Positions 1-6,990 of a DNA stretch of 9,462 nucleotides are shown piece by piece. The stretch lies in assembly GCA_021779695.1 (NCBI GenBank), contig JAJYAE010000165.1, positions 1 to 9,462 of the forward strand, read 5' to 3'. The number at the start of each line of letters is the position of its first letter. The first letter of the stretch is position 1. Position numbers and translations under genes: made by a program. Below the pieces are notes generated by a model. That model worked only from the letters and a program-made list of their open reading frames with translations, ran no database searches and was not told the DNA's origin. This DNA comes from Acidobacteriota bacterium. Its GTDB lineage: Bacteria > Acidobacteriota > Terriglobia > Terriglobales > Acidobacteriaceae.

Positions 1-1426
1 CGATGAGCCTCTCCGCAAGCCGGAGGCGGGCGAACAGTATCGCTTTCATTTCGACATGACGAAGTGCATTGGATGCAAATGCTGCGTGGTTGCATGCAAT
101 GAGCAGAATGGAAATCCGCCCGATATACTCTGGAGACGCGTCGGCGAGGTGGAGGGCGGAATCTATCCACACACGCTGCGCCATTATCTTTCGATTGGGT
201 GCAATCACTGCCTGGAACCGACGTGTATGACGGGATGCCCAGTGGACGCCTATAGCAAAGATGGGGTGACCGGCATCGTACGCCACAGCGCTGACGCCTG
301 CATCGGTTGCCAGTACTGCACATGGAACTGTTCCTATGGCGTGCCGCAATTCAACCCGGAACGCGGTGTCGTGGGTAAGTGCGACATGTGCTATGGACGT
401 CTGGAAAATGGTCAGAGCCCGGCGTGTGTGGTGGCATGTCCTGAGGATGCAATCCAAATCGAGATTGTTCGCGTGGAAGAGTGGCAGCGAGAATATCGTG
501 AGCATGCCAACTCGCCGGGCATGCCTTCTGCGGATGACAGCATCTCCACCACCCGCATTACGCTGCCCGGAGTGATGCCAGAAGGTTTAGGCAGGGTCGA
601 TCTGGGCCACTTGCAGCTTGAGGCCCCCCACTGGCCTCTGGTTTTGATGACCGTGCTGACGCAGCTTTCAGTCGGAGCCTTTGCGGCCATCCTTTGGATG
701 CAGATCTACGCTGTCGCAGCCACCCGCATAGCGGGTCCGGTTGCCCTGGTGATTGCCTTGTGCGCGCTCTCTGCTTCGACATTGCATCTAGGCCGGCCGA
801 TTTACGCTGCACGCGCGTTGAAGATGTGGCGAAGGTCGTGGCTGAGTCGAGAGGTCCTCCTCTTTACGATGTTCGCTGTTTCGGCGGTGATTTATTCCAT
901 TTTCCTTTGGACCGGCGCTCCCAGTGGGATTCTGGTGGGTGCATTCACGGTGGCGTTCGGACTGGCAGGAGTAGGCGCAAGTGCGCGGCTTTATCTCGCA
1001 CCGGGCCGCCCCGCCTGGAATTCACCTCTCACAGTGCTCGAATTCTTTTCAACAACAGCAATTCTGGGCACGGCGGCCTGTGGTCTTCTCATTCATCACG
1101 GAGGCAGACTATGGCCTGTGATCGCTTGCTCGGGTCTCGGCCTTCTCGTATTCAGCATGAAGCTTGTTCGATTCCGCAATTCGCCGTCCCACCTTCTTTA
1201 CGGGACATGGCAACTTCTGTCCACGACGCTGTGCAGAAAGATGATCCTGCGCGTGGGCTTGCTGATTGGCGGGGTCGCCGTCTATGTCGCGTGGAATCAT
1301 GCTCCCCCACGCCTCATAGCACTCTGTCTACTGCTGGCGAGCGAATTGCTCGGGCGCTATCTATTCTTCGTCAGTGTTGTGCCATCGAACATTGCCAGCG
1401 GCTTCTTCACGCAGGAGGCGGCATGA
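1..1426 (+). CDS. Fused 4x[4Fe-4S] ferredoxin / DmsC-like membrane anchor subunit of a molybdoenzyme (5' partial)
   Basis: This is the electron-transfer and membrane subunit of module A, expected to pass electrons from membrane quinol through four [4Fe-4S] clusters to the catalytic subunit encoded next. Numbering from the ATG at base 56, four cysteine groups are visible: C4/C7/C10/C14, C49/C52/C57/C61, C82/C85/C88/C92 and C109/C112/C124/C128, the DmsB pattern. From about residue 193 there are eight hydrophobic segments, with the DmsC-like motifs HLGRP (244-248) and SWLSRE (261-266). In DMSO reductase DmsB and DmsC are separate proteins; here they are fused. The ATG at 56 is probably not the start: the frame is open back to base 2 and reads YRFHFD just before it, as expected inside a ferredoxin domain whose first Cys comes shortly after, so the gene begins before the window. 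No Tat signal is visible, though the N-terminus is missing. The stop overlaps the next start (ATGA). Confidence 0.9.
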   Translation, partial: DEPLRKPEAGEQYRFHFDMTKCIGCKCCVVACNEQNGNPPDILWRRVGEVEGGIYPHTLRHYLSIGCNHCLEPTCMTGCPVDAYSKDGVTGIVRHSADACIGCQYCTWNCSYGVPQFNPERGVVGKCDMCYGRLENGQSPACVVACPEDAIQIEIVRVEEWQREYREHANSPGMPSADDSISTTRITLPGVMPEGLGRVDLGHLQLEAPHWPLVLMTVLTQLSVGAFAAILWMQIYAVAATRIAGPVALVIALCALSASTLHLGRPIYAARALKMWRRSWLSREVLLFTMFAVSAVIYSIFLWTGAPSGILVGAFTVAFGLAGVGASARLYLAPGRPAWNSPLTVLEFFSTTAILGTAACGLLIHHGGRLWPVIACSGLGLLVFSMKLVRFRNSPSHLLYGTWQLLSTTLCRKMILRVGLLIGGVAVYVAWNHAPPRLIALCLLLASELLGRYLFFVSVVPSNIASGFFTQEAA

Positions 1427-3627
1427 GTCTTGTGGACTGGATCAAGAGGCGCAGTGGTCTGGACATTCGCTCTGCAGAGTACGGCTACGGTCACGATCCG
1501 GTCCTTGGGTATACAGCCGAGCGCAAACACGCAGATCGCTGGGTAAACACAACCTGCGGCTACTGTTCCGTTGGTTGCGGCATGCAACTTGGGGTTAAAG
1601 ACGGCAGCGTTGTGAGCGTGCGCGGCAATCCCAACCATCCTGTGAATCTGGGCAAATTGTGCCCTAAAGGTCTGGCAGAGCATTATGCGATTGAGGCAAA
1701 CGGGCGAGCGCTCCATCCATTGCTTCGGCGCAATGGGGTCCTTCAGCGCATCCCTTGGAAAGACGCACTGGAGACGATGGTTGAGCGATTCCGTGGGATT
1801 CAGGCTAAACACGGCCTGGATGCGATTGGTGTCATCAGCACAGGGCAGCTTGTCACCGAAGAGTTTTACACGCTGGGAAAACTGGTCCAGCTGGGATTCC
1901 GCACGCGAAACTACGACGGCAACACAACGCTCTGTATGTCGACTGCCGTGTCAGGTTACAAGATCTCTTTTGGCAGCGATGGACCACCAGGGGTGTACGA
2001 GGATCTGCAGAGGGCTGATGTCATTTTTTTGATTGGAGCCAACCTCGCGGACAACCATCCAATCCTTTGCTCTCGCCTGGAAATGAATCCCGCCAGGACC
2101 CTGGTTGTGATCGATCCGCGCGTAACCAAGACCGCGATGATGGCGAACCTTCACCTTCCGGTGAAGCCGCGATCAGATCTCGCACTCCTCAATGCGATGC
2201 TGCGCATCATCGTTGATGAGGACCGTTACGATCACGCGTTCGTTGCAATGCACACAACGGGCTTTGAGGCGTTGCGTGAATCGTTGCAACAAGTGGATTT
2301 GGACGAAGCCGCACAGATCACCGGGATCTCGCGTGAACAAATTGTGCACGTGGCGCGACTTTATGCACATGCACGGGCTCCCTTTATCGGCTGGACGATG
2401 GGAGTGAACCACAGCACTAAAGGAACTGAGACGGTGAATGCGATCAACAATCTCGCGCTCATCACCGGAAAGATTGGATTTGCAGGTGCATCACCATTTT
2501 CCATCACGGGGCAATGCAACGCGATGGGAACCCGGGAAGCCGGCTTCACATCGAGTCTTCCGGGATATCGCAAGTTTGAGGACGCGAATGACCGAGCGGA
2601 ACTCTCGCGCATCTGGAGTATTTCAGAAGATCGGCTGCCAACCAGTCGTGGACTTGCGTATCCGGACATTATTGAAGCTGCGGTTGCGGGGAAGGTTCGC
2701 GGGCTCTGGATTCTGGGAACGAATCCGCTTGTGTCGTTTCCAAATGTGGACGTCCTGAAGCAGGCACTGAGTCATCTCGAATTCCTGGTTGTGCAGGATG
2801 GTTTCCATCCAACACCGACAACGGAACTCGCGGACCTCATGTTGCCCGCGGGAATTTGGGGCGAGAAGGAAGGGACCTACACGAATTCCGAGAGGCGCGT
2901 CAGCAAAGTGAACGCCGCTGTTCATCCCCCCGCGGAAGCACGCTCCGACTTTGACATCTTTCTAGCGCTGGCTGAGACGCTTGGGTGCAAAGAGGAGTTA
3001 TTCAACGGCTGGAGCACACCGGCAGACGCATTTGAAGAGTGGAAGAAGGTTTCCGCCGGCAGGCTCTGCGACTACTCCGGCATGAACTACGGGGAGATCG
3101 AGGATAGCGGGGGAATTCAATGGCCTTTCCCTGCCGGGTGTGATGATGCGCCTTCTGCGGTCCGACGCTTATATGGCGACGGCGTGTTTTCCACTCCGGA
3201 TGGGCGCGCGCGTCTCATTGCAACCGAGTGGACTCCATTTCCAGAGCAGCCGAATGCCGAATTTCCTCTGATTCTAAACACGGGAAGAACCGTAGAGCAT
3301 TGGCACACCCGGACCAAAACGGGTGCAATCTCCATTCTTCAGCAGATGTCGCCTCGCGCGTGGCTTGAAATGAACCCGCTGGACGCAAGGCGGCTGCAAC
3401 TGAAGTCCCATGACCGCGTGGACGTGATTTCTGCACGCGGAAGAGTGAGAAACGTTGAGCTCCGAGTAACGGAGATCGTCGGCCCAGGTCAGGTCTTTCT
3501 TCCTTTTCACTTTGTGGAAACGAATGCCAATCAGATAACCCAAAGTGCCTACGATCCCATCTCCCGAGAACCCAACTTCAAGCAATGCGCGGTTCGCGTG
3601 GAGCGGCCAGCAAGCCCAAGTGCGTAA
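1423..3627 (+). CDS. nasA: Assimilatory-type nitrate reductase catalytic subunit (NasA/NarB-like), module A
   Basis: A 734-residue Mo-bisMGD oxidoreductase, most likely reducing nitrate to nitrite in the cytoplasm. The N-terminal [4Fe-4S] site is C45-x2-C48-x3-C52-x27-C80, followed by PKG. C171, in NTTLCMSTAVSGY, matches the molybdenum-ligand Cys of NasA/NarB enzymes and is followed by the family-like PPGVYEDLQRADV. Near residues 617-633 lies TGRTVEHWHTRTKTG, and the C-terminus carries DPISREPNFK; both are typical of assimilatory nitrate reductases. The protein ends after the molybdopterin dinucleotide-binding domain, with no [2Fe-2S] BFD-type tail or flavin domain, so its electrons must come from a partner, most simply the fused anchor encoded just upstream. 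The chosen ATG overlaps the anchor's stop (ATGA) and has AGGAGG four bases upstream. The frame stays open far upstream, but that stretch lies over the anchor gene and does not resemble the family. No twin-arginine signal with a hydrophobic stretch is seen. Nitrate as substrate is inferred from motifs and the NarK neighbour. Confidence 0.93.
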   Translation: MSLVDWIKRRSGLDIRSAEYGYGHDPVLGYTAERKHADRWVNTTCGYCSVGCGMQLGVKDGSVVSVRGNPNHPVNLGKLCPKGLAEHYAIEANGRALHPLLRRNGVLQRIPWKDALETMVERFRGIQAKHGLDAIGVISTGQLVTEEFYTLGKLVQLGFRTRNYDGNTTLCMSTAVSGYKISFGSDGPPGVYEDLQRADVIFLIGANLADNHPILCSRLEMNPARTLVVIDPRVTKTAMMANLHLPVKPRSDLALLNAMLRIIVDEDRYDHAFVAMHTTGFEALRESLQQVDLDEAAQITGISREQIVHVARLYAHARAPFIGWTMGVNHSTKGTETVNAINNLALITGKIGFAGASPFSITGQCNAMGTREAGFTSSLPGYRKFEDANDRAELSRIWSISEDRLPTSRGLAYPDIIEAAVAGKVRGLWILGTNPLVSFPNVDVLKQALSHLEFLVVQDGFHPTPTTELADLMLPAGIWGEKEGTYTNSERRVSKVNAAVHPPAEARSDFDIFLALAETLGCKEELFNGWSTPADAFEEWKKVSAGRLCDYSGMNYGEIEDSGGIQWPFPAGCDDAPSAVRRLYGDGVFSTPDGRARLIATEWTPFPEQPNAEFPLILNTGRTVEHWHTRTKTGAISILQQMSPRAWLEMNPLDARRLQLKSHDRVDVISARGRVRNVELRVTEIVGPGQVFLPFHFVETNANQITQSAYDPISREPNFKQCAVRVERPASPSA

Positions 3628-3647
3628 GGTCTTGATCCACACTCGAC

Positions 3648-3698
3648 TTCGCCAGGGTGCGATTCCGGCAAGATTCCTGGAGCGGCGATCCTGGCGAA
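3648..3698. repeat. Inverted repeat with 9-base perfect arms after the module A catalytic gene
   Basis: TTCGCCAGG (3648-3656) and its exact reverse complement CCTGGCGAA (3690-3698) are separated by 33 bases. The structure starts 21 bases after the stop codon at 3625-3627, where a transcript-end hairpin could sit. No run of T follows directly; a short TTTT occurs about 12 bases later, near 3711. It may be a transcript-stabilising or weak termination structure. The arms are seen directly; the role is a guess. Confidence 0.4.
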
Positions 3699-3916
3699 CA
3701 CTCAAACCATTTTGCAACGGAGATCCGCAGTCTGCATGCCGGATGCTGAGCCTGCGTGATGACTCGATCGCAAGACTGATCCCCGCGAGCAGGATGACGC
3801 ATTCCAACGTTCCCCAACCGCGTTGAAGTGAAGATCCTCGCTATGGTATTTGACTGAAGCAGGTAGCGCCGAGGCATTCCTTTCGCTCCACCTATCAAGA
3901 AATGCGACTTTGCAAC

Positions 3917-3931
3917 CTGGGTCTGACCCAG
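3917..3931. repeat. Short perfect palindrome CTGGGTC-T-GACCCAG
   Basis: Two 7-base arms (3917-3923 and 3925-3931) flank a single T; as RNA this folds as a 6-base-pair stem with a CTG loop. It lies about 40 bases beyond the stop codon of the minus-strand FmdE gene, where a terminator would be expected. There is no T-run after it on the minus strand, so intrinsic termination is doubtful. A dyad operator is possible but has no gene start nearby. Confidence 0.35.
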
Positions 3932-3970
3932 CAGGGCCGCATCAATAGAATGCTGAAGTTTTCCGCTTCG

Positions 3971-4564
3971 TCAATTTGTCTCACCTGCATCCGTACGTCG
4001 AACATACCCACTCCCTGCGCAATCAAGACAAAGCAGGTGCCCATCCCGAATCACCTCGCGCTGGTTGAGGATCTCTTCTCCGCATTTGCTGCAATTGACC
4101 CGGATTCCTGGCAAGGCAATGAGTGCTTTCAAGTCAATCAACAATTCAACATGGCATACCGAAAGGAGCTCTGTTGCCGGCATGATTTGATACGCTTCAA
4201 GCTGCGCCCGCCAGCGATTTGGTGCAGCTGGGGCATAGCTTTCGGCGCGTGCGCGGCACTGCGCATCGGGCCAGATACGAACTGCCTTGCCGCTTCGCAT
4301 ATCGACAAAAGTTGCGGCCACCTTGCCTTGATCCATTAAGCGCAACGTGCGATGGCCAACGGAACAGCCTGTCGCTACCGTAACGCCGTCGACAAAACAG
4401 CCGTCTGTTTCGACAAAGGTGTAGAGCCGCTTATCCTGCTGCGGTAGCTCCAGGCGCAGAAGTTCACCGGCGTACTGTCCCATGCGCACTCCCAGAACCT
4501 GGCGCGGGCACAGATGCTTATGCATCGTCGCGATCTCAGTCGGAAGTGACTCTAGGTCTGACAC
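3971..4564 (-). CDS. FmdE family protein with C-terminal zinc ribbon
   Basis: A 197-residue protein of the FmdE family, named after formylmethanofuran dehydrogenase subunit E. Bacterial members are often found near molybdenum or tungsten oxidoreductases, and their biochemical role is not settled. The FmdE core shows HKHLCPRQVLGVRMG (15-29) and ETDGCFVDGV plus GCSVGH (52-71), with H17, C19, C56 and C67 as likely metal or cluster ligands. A C-terminal zinc ribbon has C158-x2-C161 and C179-x2-C182. I chose the GTG at 4564-4562 because it leaves a short leader (MSDLESL) before the HLCP motif, as usual in the family, and a purine-rich GGAGAGAGG lies 11 bases upstream. An ATG at 4588 in the same frame would add eight residues, and a TTG at 4612 would add sixteen. 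The gene is divergent from narK and convergent with the module A catalytic gene. It may act on one or both molybdoenzymes (inference). Confidence 0.88.
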   Translation of the reverse strand: MSDLESLPTEIATMHKHLCPRQVLGVRMGQYAGELLRLELPQQDKRLYTFVETDGCFVDGVTVATGCSVGHRTLRLMDQGKVAATFVDMRSGKAVRIWPDAQCRARAESYAPAAPNRWRAQLEAYQIMPATELLSVCHVELLIDLKALIALPGIRVNCSKCGEEILNQREVIRDGHLLCLDCAGSGYVRRTDAGETN

Positions 4565-4575
4565 GGGAGTTGAAG

Positions 4576-4584
4576 CCTCTCTCC
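4576..4584 (-). promoter_or_regulatory. Ribosome-binding site candidate for the FmdE gene (supports a GTG start)
   Basis: On the minus strand this reads GGAGAGAGG, ending 11 bases before the GTG at 4564. The competing ATG at 4588 has GGGAAG, also 11 bases upstream, so the ribosome-binding sites alone do not decide the start. Family length favours the GTG. Confidence 0.4.
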
Positions 4585-4722
4585 ACATAGTACGGGATGC
4601 TTCCCGCACCAAACGAGTGTGTACCGCAGGCCTTCAAGTGTGTCAGAATCATCTCTCCTAGCATGACATAAGTCACTGCGGAATCGAGATCGATCTTAAA
4701 TCCTTGATTTGCAGTCGGAATA

Positions 4723-4728
4723 AGAGGA
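4723..4728 (+). promoter_or_regulatory. Ribosome-binding site deciding the narK start
   Basis: AGAGGA lies 11 bases before the ATG at 4740. It supports that ATG over the in-frame TTG at 4704, which would only add a poorly hydrophobic, basic leader ([11 protein letters not shown]) not expected in NarK proteins. Confidence 0.55.
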
Positions 4729-4739
4729 AGAATCATTCC

Positions 4740-5909
4740 ATGCCTTCATCCTCCGCAAGAATGCAACTTACACTCGGCACCGGCGCATTTTCTCTGTGCT
4801 TTGCAGTCTTTGGATCTTTGTCTGCGATGATGCCGATCCTGAGCGGGCGGATGCATCTATCACCTTCTCAAATGAGCCTCGCCGTAGCCGTTCCGGTTTT
4901 ACTCGGCAGCATCGGTCGAATCCCTCTTGGTGTGCTCACGGATCGCTTGGGGGGACGCCGGGTTTTCATCGCTTTGATGACGCTTCTTCTTCTTCCTGCC
5001 TTCCTCATGGGTGGCGTGCAGGATTATGCTCATTTGCTTGCCTACGGATTTCTGATTGGAATTGGCTTGGCGAGCTTTTCAGTCGGCGTTGGCTTCGTCA
5101 GTGGATGGTATCCACCGGAGAAGCAGGGTTACGCTCTCGGTATCTACGGAGCCGGAAATGTCGGCCAATCGCTGGCCGCATTCGGTGCACCATTGATTGC
5201 CGCAGCTCTCGGCTTCCGCTGGGGCTTTTGGATATTCGGCATCATTCTGGCTGTCTGGCTGGCCATTTTCACATTGACTGCGAAGGATGCCCCCAGCCGT
5301 CGTCCCGCGAAGTCCATGGGAGAAACCATTCGGCCACTGAAGGATCGCCGGAGTTGGATCCTCAGTCTCTACTACTTCCTTACGTTTGGTGGCTTCGTCG
5401 CGATGGCGATCTACCTACCCATCTTCCTCACCGATATGTTCCACCTTTCACCGCAGGACGCTGGCATCAGGACCGCTGGATTTGTCATTCTCGCCACCGC
5501 GCTGCGTCCGCTCGGCGGAATTCTTGCCGACAGAGTCGGCGGGGCCAGAATTCTGAAATGGGTCTTTCCATTCATCGCCATCATGGCCATTTTCATGGCC
5601 TTTCCGCTGATGATCACCTTTACCATTGGCGCCCTGGGAGTTGCTGCAGCCATTGGGCTTGGCAACGGTGCCGTATTCAAGATGGTGCCGGAGTATTTCC
5701 CACAATCGGTTGGCAGCGTTACGGGCCTTGTAGGTGCAGCGGGCGGACTGGGTGGATTTTTTCCGCCACTGATCCTTGGATTCGTACAGGAGCGGACCGG
5801 GAGCTTTCTGATCGGATTTATCATGCTTTCTGTGTTCTGTTTGATCTGCCTGGCTGTACTTCTTACCGGGCGCAAGGCTTCACATGTAATGGCTCCGGTT
5901 AGTGAATGA
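4740..5909 (+). CDS. narK: NarK-type nitrate/nitrite transporter (MFS, NNP family)
   Basis: A 389-residue inner-membrane transporter of the major facilitator superfamily with about twelve membrane segments, expected to import nitrate and/or export nitrite. Two nitrate-signature regions typical of the NNP family are visible: [18 protein letters not shown] (134-151) and [15 protein letters not shown] (329-343). R60 (SIGRIPLG) and R256 (ALRPLGG) sit where the substrate-binding arginines of TM2 and TM8 lie in NarK proteins. MFS loop motifs follow both: DRLGGRR (68-74) and DRVGGAR (264-270). The length is normal for a single-domain NarK. The ATG at 4740 is preferred because of AGAGGA upstream and the usual short N-terminus. 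It appears to be the first gene of the module B operon, and its stop overlaps the start of the cytochrome b gene (ATGA). Direction of transport, and whether it is a proton symporter or a nitrate/nitrite antiporter, cannot be read from this sequence. Confidence 0.94.
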   Translation: MPSSSARMQLTLGTGAFSLCFAVFGSLSAMMPILSGRMHLSPSQMSLAVAVPVLLGSIGRIPLGVLTDRLGGRRVFIALMTLLLLPAFLMGGVQDYAHLLAYGFLIGIGLASFSVGVGFVSGWYPPEKQGYALGIYGAGNVGQSLAAFGAPLIAAALGFRWGFWIFGIILAVWLAIFTLTAKDAPSRRPAKSMGETIRPLKDRRSWILSLYYFLTFGGFVAMAIYLPIFLTDMFHLSPQDAGIRTAGFVILATALRPLGGILADRVGGARILKWVFPFIAIMAIFMAFPLMITFTIGALGVAAAIGLGNGAVFKMVPEYFPQSVGSVTGLVGAAGGLGGFFPPLILGFVQERTGSFLIGFIMLSVFCLICLAVLLTGRKASHVMAPVSE

Positions 5910-6988
5910 CGATGAAGGACACACACACTTCCCTTCGAACTTCAGATGCGACGCACGCGACGCTATGCGGTCTCGGCGTTGCCGGGGCCCTGATCGCCGG
6001 CATTCTTCTTGGCAGCCGTGGCCTGCGCGACTTCGATCCTGCGCTTGTTTCCTATGCCGGCGCGTCGGTGCTCGCCGGCTTCGGCCTCGGTTACCGATAC
6101 GCCATGTGGCTGCGCCGGGCACCAACACGGCTCTACTGGTACCGCGGCTGGAGGATCTTCCTCGAGCCGCGCGACCTCCCGCATAATCTTGCGCACCTTG
6201 CGCGCGTCTTCTGGAATGCGGTAGTGCTGCAGAGCTTCATCGAGCGACGCTCAAAATTGCGCTGGACGGCTCACTGGTTCCTCGCATGGGGATGTATCCT
6301 CGCAGCAGCCGTCACCTTTCCGCTCTCCTTCGGCTGGGTGCGCTTTGAGAGCGCGATCAGCAACCAGAACATTTATCGCGCCTTTGTCTTCGGAGTTCCG
6401 CTTGGAAGCTTTCGCCTGGGAACGCCGGTTGCCGAGCTGACCTTCAACATCCTCGACATCGCGGCAGTTATGGTCCTGATTGGCGTCTTCTTCGCCTTCT
6501 GGCGGCGCGGGCGCGATCATGGCGCATGGTCGGTCCAGCAGTTCGCAGATGACATGCTGCCGCTGATCCTCTTGTTTGCCATTTCCATCACAGGGCTCTT
6601 TCTCACCATCTCCACACACTTGATGGGCGGCATCTACTATGGATTCCTCTCGCAGCTTCATGCGATTACAGTGATCCTGACGCTGCTCTTCTTACCCTTT
6701 GGCAAGTTCTTCCACATCTTCCAGCGTCCAGCCCAGCTCGGTGTCAACTTTTACAAGCGAGCTGGGGCTGCGGGCGAGCAGGCTCTCTGCAAACGCTGCA
6801 GCCAGCCCTTCACAAGCCGCATGCATGTGGAGGATCTCAAAGAGGTGCAGGCCGCGCTTGGCATCCGTTATCAGTTAGCTGATGGCACACACTACCAGGA
6901 CATTTGCCCATCGTGCCGCCGCAAAAATGTCGCGCTCACCCAGGACGGCCTTTGGAAGGCCCATGCGCTGAACTCTAGAGGACAATAG
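5906..6988 (+). CDS. NarI/DsrM-like cytochrome b membrane subunit with C-terminal CxxC...CxxC ribbon
   Basis: A 360-residue membrane protein, probably the quinol-oxidising b-haem anchor of module B. About six hydrophobic segments are visible (roughly 17-36, 47-68, 120-143, 178-199, 215-237 and 243-268). H252 and H270 are 18 residues apart, the same spacing as haem ligands H187 and H205 of E. coli NarI. H97 and H123 are candidate partners, but the N-terminal NarI His pair (10 apart) is not reproduced. After the last segment a soluble tail of about 90 residues carries C295-x2-C298 and C334-x2-C337, which would bind zinc or an FeS centre; classical NarI lacks this. The ATG overlaps the narK stop (ATGA); an ATG two codons later is an alternative start. 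The next gene follows after two bases. The anchor role comes from the membrane segments, histidines and operon position. Family assignment is moderate: it could equally be called HdrE/DsrM-like. Confidence 0.8.
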   Translation: MTMKDTHTSLRTSDATHATLCGLGVAGALIAGILLGSRGLRDFDPALVSYAGASVLAGFGLGYRYAMWLRRAPTRLYWYRGWRIFLEPRDLPHNLAHLARVFWNAVVLQSFIERRSKLRWTAHWFLAWGCILAAAVTFPLSFGWVRFESAISNQNIYRAFVFGVPLGSFRLGTPVAELTFNILDIAAVMVLIGVFFAFWRRGRDHGAWSVQQFADDMLPLILLFAISITGLFLTISTHLMGGIYYGFLSQLHAITVILTLLFLPFGKFFHIFQRPAQLGVNFYKRAGAAGEQALCKRCSQPFTSRMHVEDLKEVQAALGIRYQLADGTHYQDICPSCRRKNVALTQDGLWKAHALNSRGQ

Positions 6989-6990
6989 AA

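Larger units (their letters stand above)
3628..3970. other. Gene-free stretch between convergent module A catalytic gene and FmdE gene
   Basis: About 340 bases between two genes that converge. Short open frames cross it on both strands, but they run into the nitrate reductase gene or lack a good ribosome-binding site, and none resembles a family I recognise. No tRNA, riboswitch, CRISPR or transposon end is visible. Two inverted repeats (3648-3698 and 3917-3931) are the only structures I can point to. Confidence 0.6.
4565..4739. promoter_or_regulatory. Divergent promoter region between the FmdE gene and narK
   Basis: These 175 bases must hold the promoters for the minus-strand FmdE gene and for the narK operon. 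Visible structure includes a perfect 5-base-pair hairpin CGGGA-TGCT-TCCCG (4593-4606) near the FmdE start, and a direct repeat AGTGTGT at 4616-4622 and 4637-4643, spaced 21 bases (two helical turns). There is also a short dyad TGAC-ATAA-GTCA (4664-4675). I see no good match to an FNR box or a clear -35/-10 pair. The regulator is unknown. Confidence 0.5.

Noticed and set aside
694..1422. Upstream extension of the module A catalytic frame to base 694
   Set aside because: The extra stretch lies entirely over the DmsC-like anchor in another frame, does not resemble the family, and a strong AGGAGG precedes the ATG at 1423.
3274..3807. Open frame of 177 codons on the minus strand
   Set aside because: More than half lies antisense to the nitrate reductase gene, and the sequence does not resemble a known protein; best explained as a shadow.
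3545..3826. Open frame of 93 codons on the plus strand
   Set aside because: It overlaps the end of the nitrate reductase gene, has no clear ribosome-binding site and shows no recognisable domain.
3678..3896. Possible tRNA, from TGGAGCG and a later CGCTCCA that could pair as an acceptor stem
   Set aside because: The arms are over 200 bases apart, and there is no TTCGA-type T-loop or anticodon arm.
4696..4701. TTAAAT as a -10 box for narK
   Set aside because: The sequence 17 bases upstream is a poor -35 match, so I do not call a specific promoter.
4536..4736. Open frame of 66 codons on the minus strand over the divergent promoter region
   Set aside because: It overlaps the FmdE start in another frame, lacks family similarity and would leave no promoter space for FmdE or narK.
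4796..5902. Open frame of 368 codons overlapping narK in another frame
   Set aside because: narK in the main frame has complete transporter motifs; this frame is rich in Arg, Ser, His and Cys with no membrane or domain pattern.
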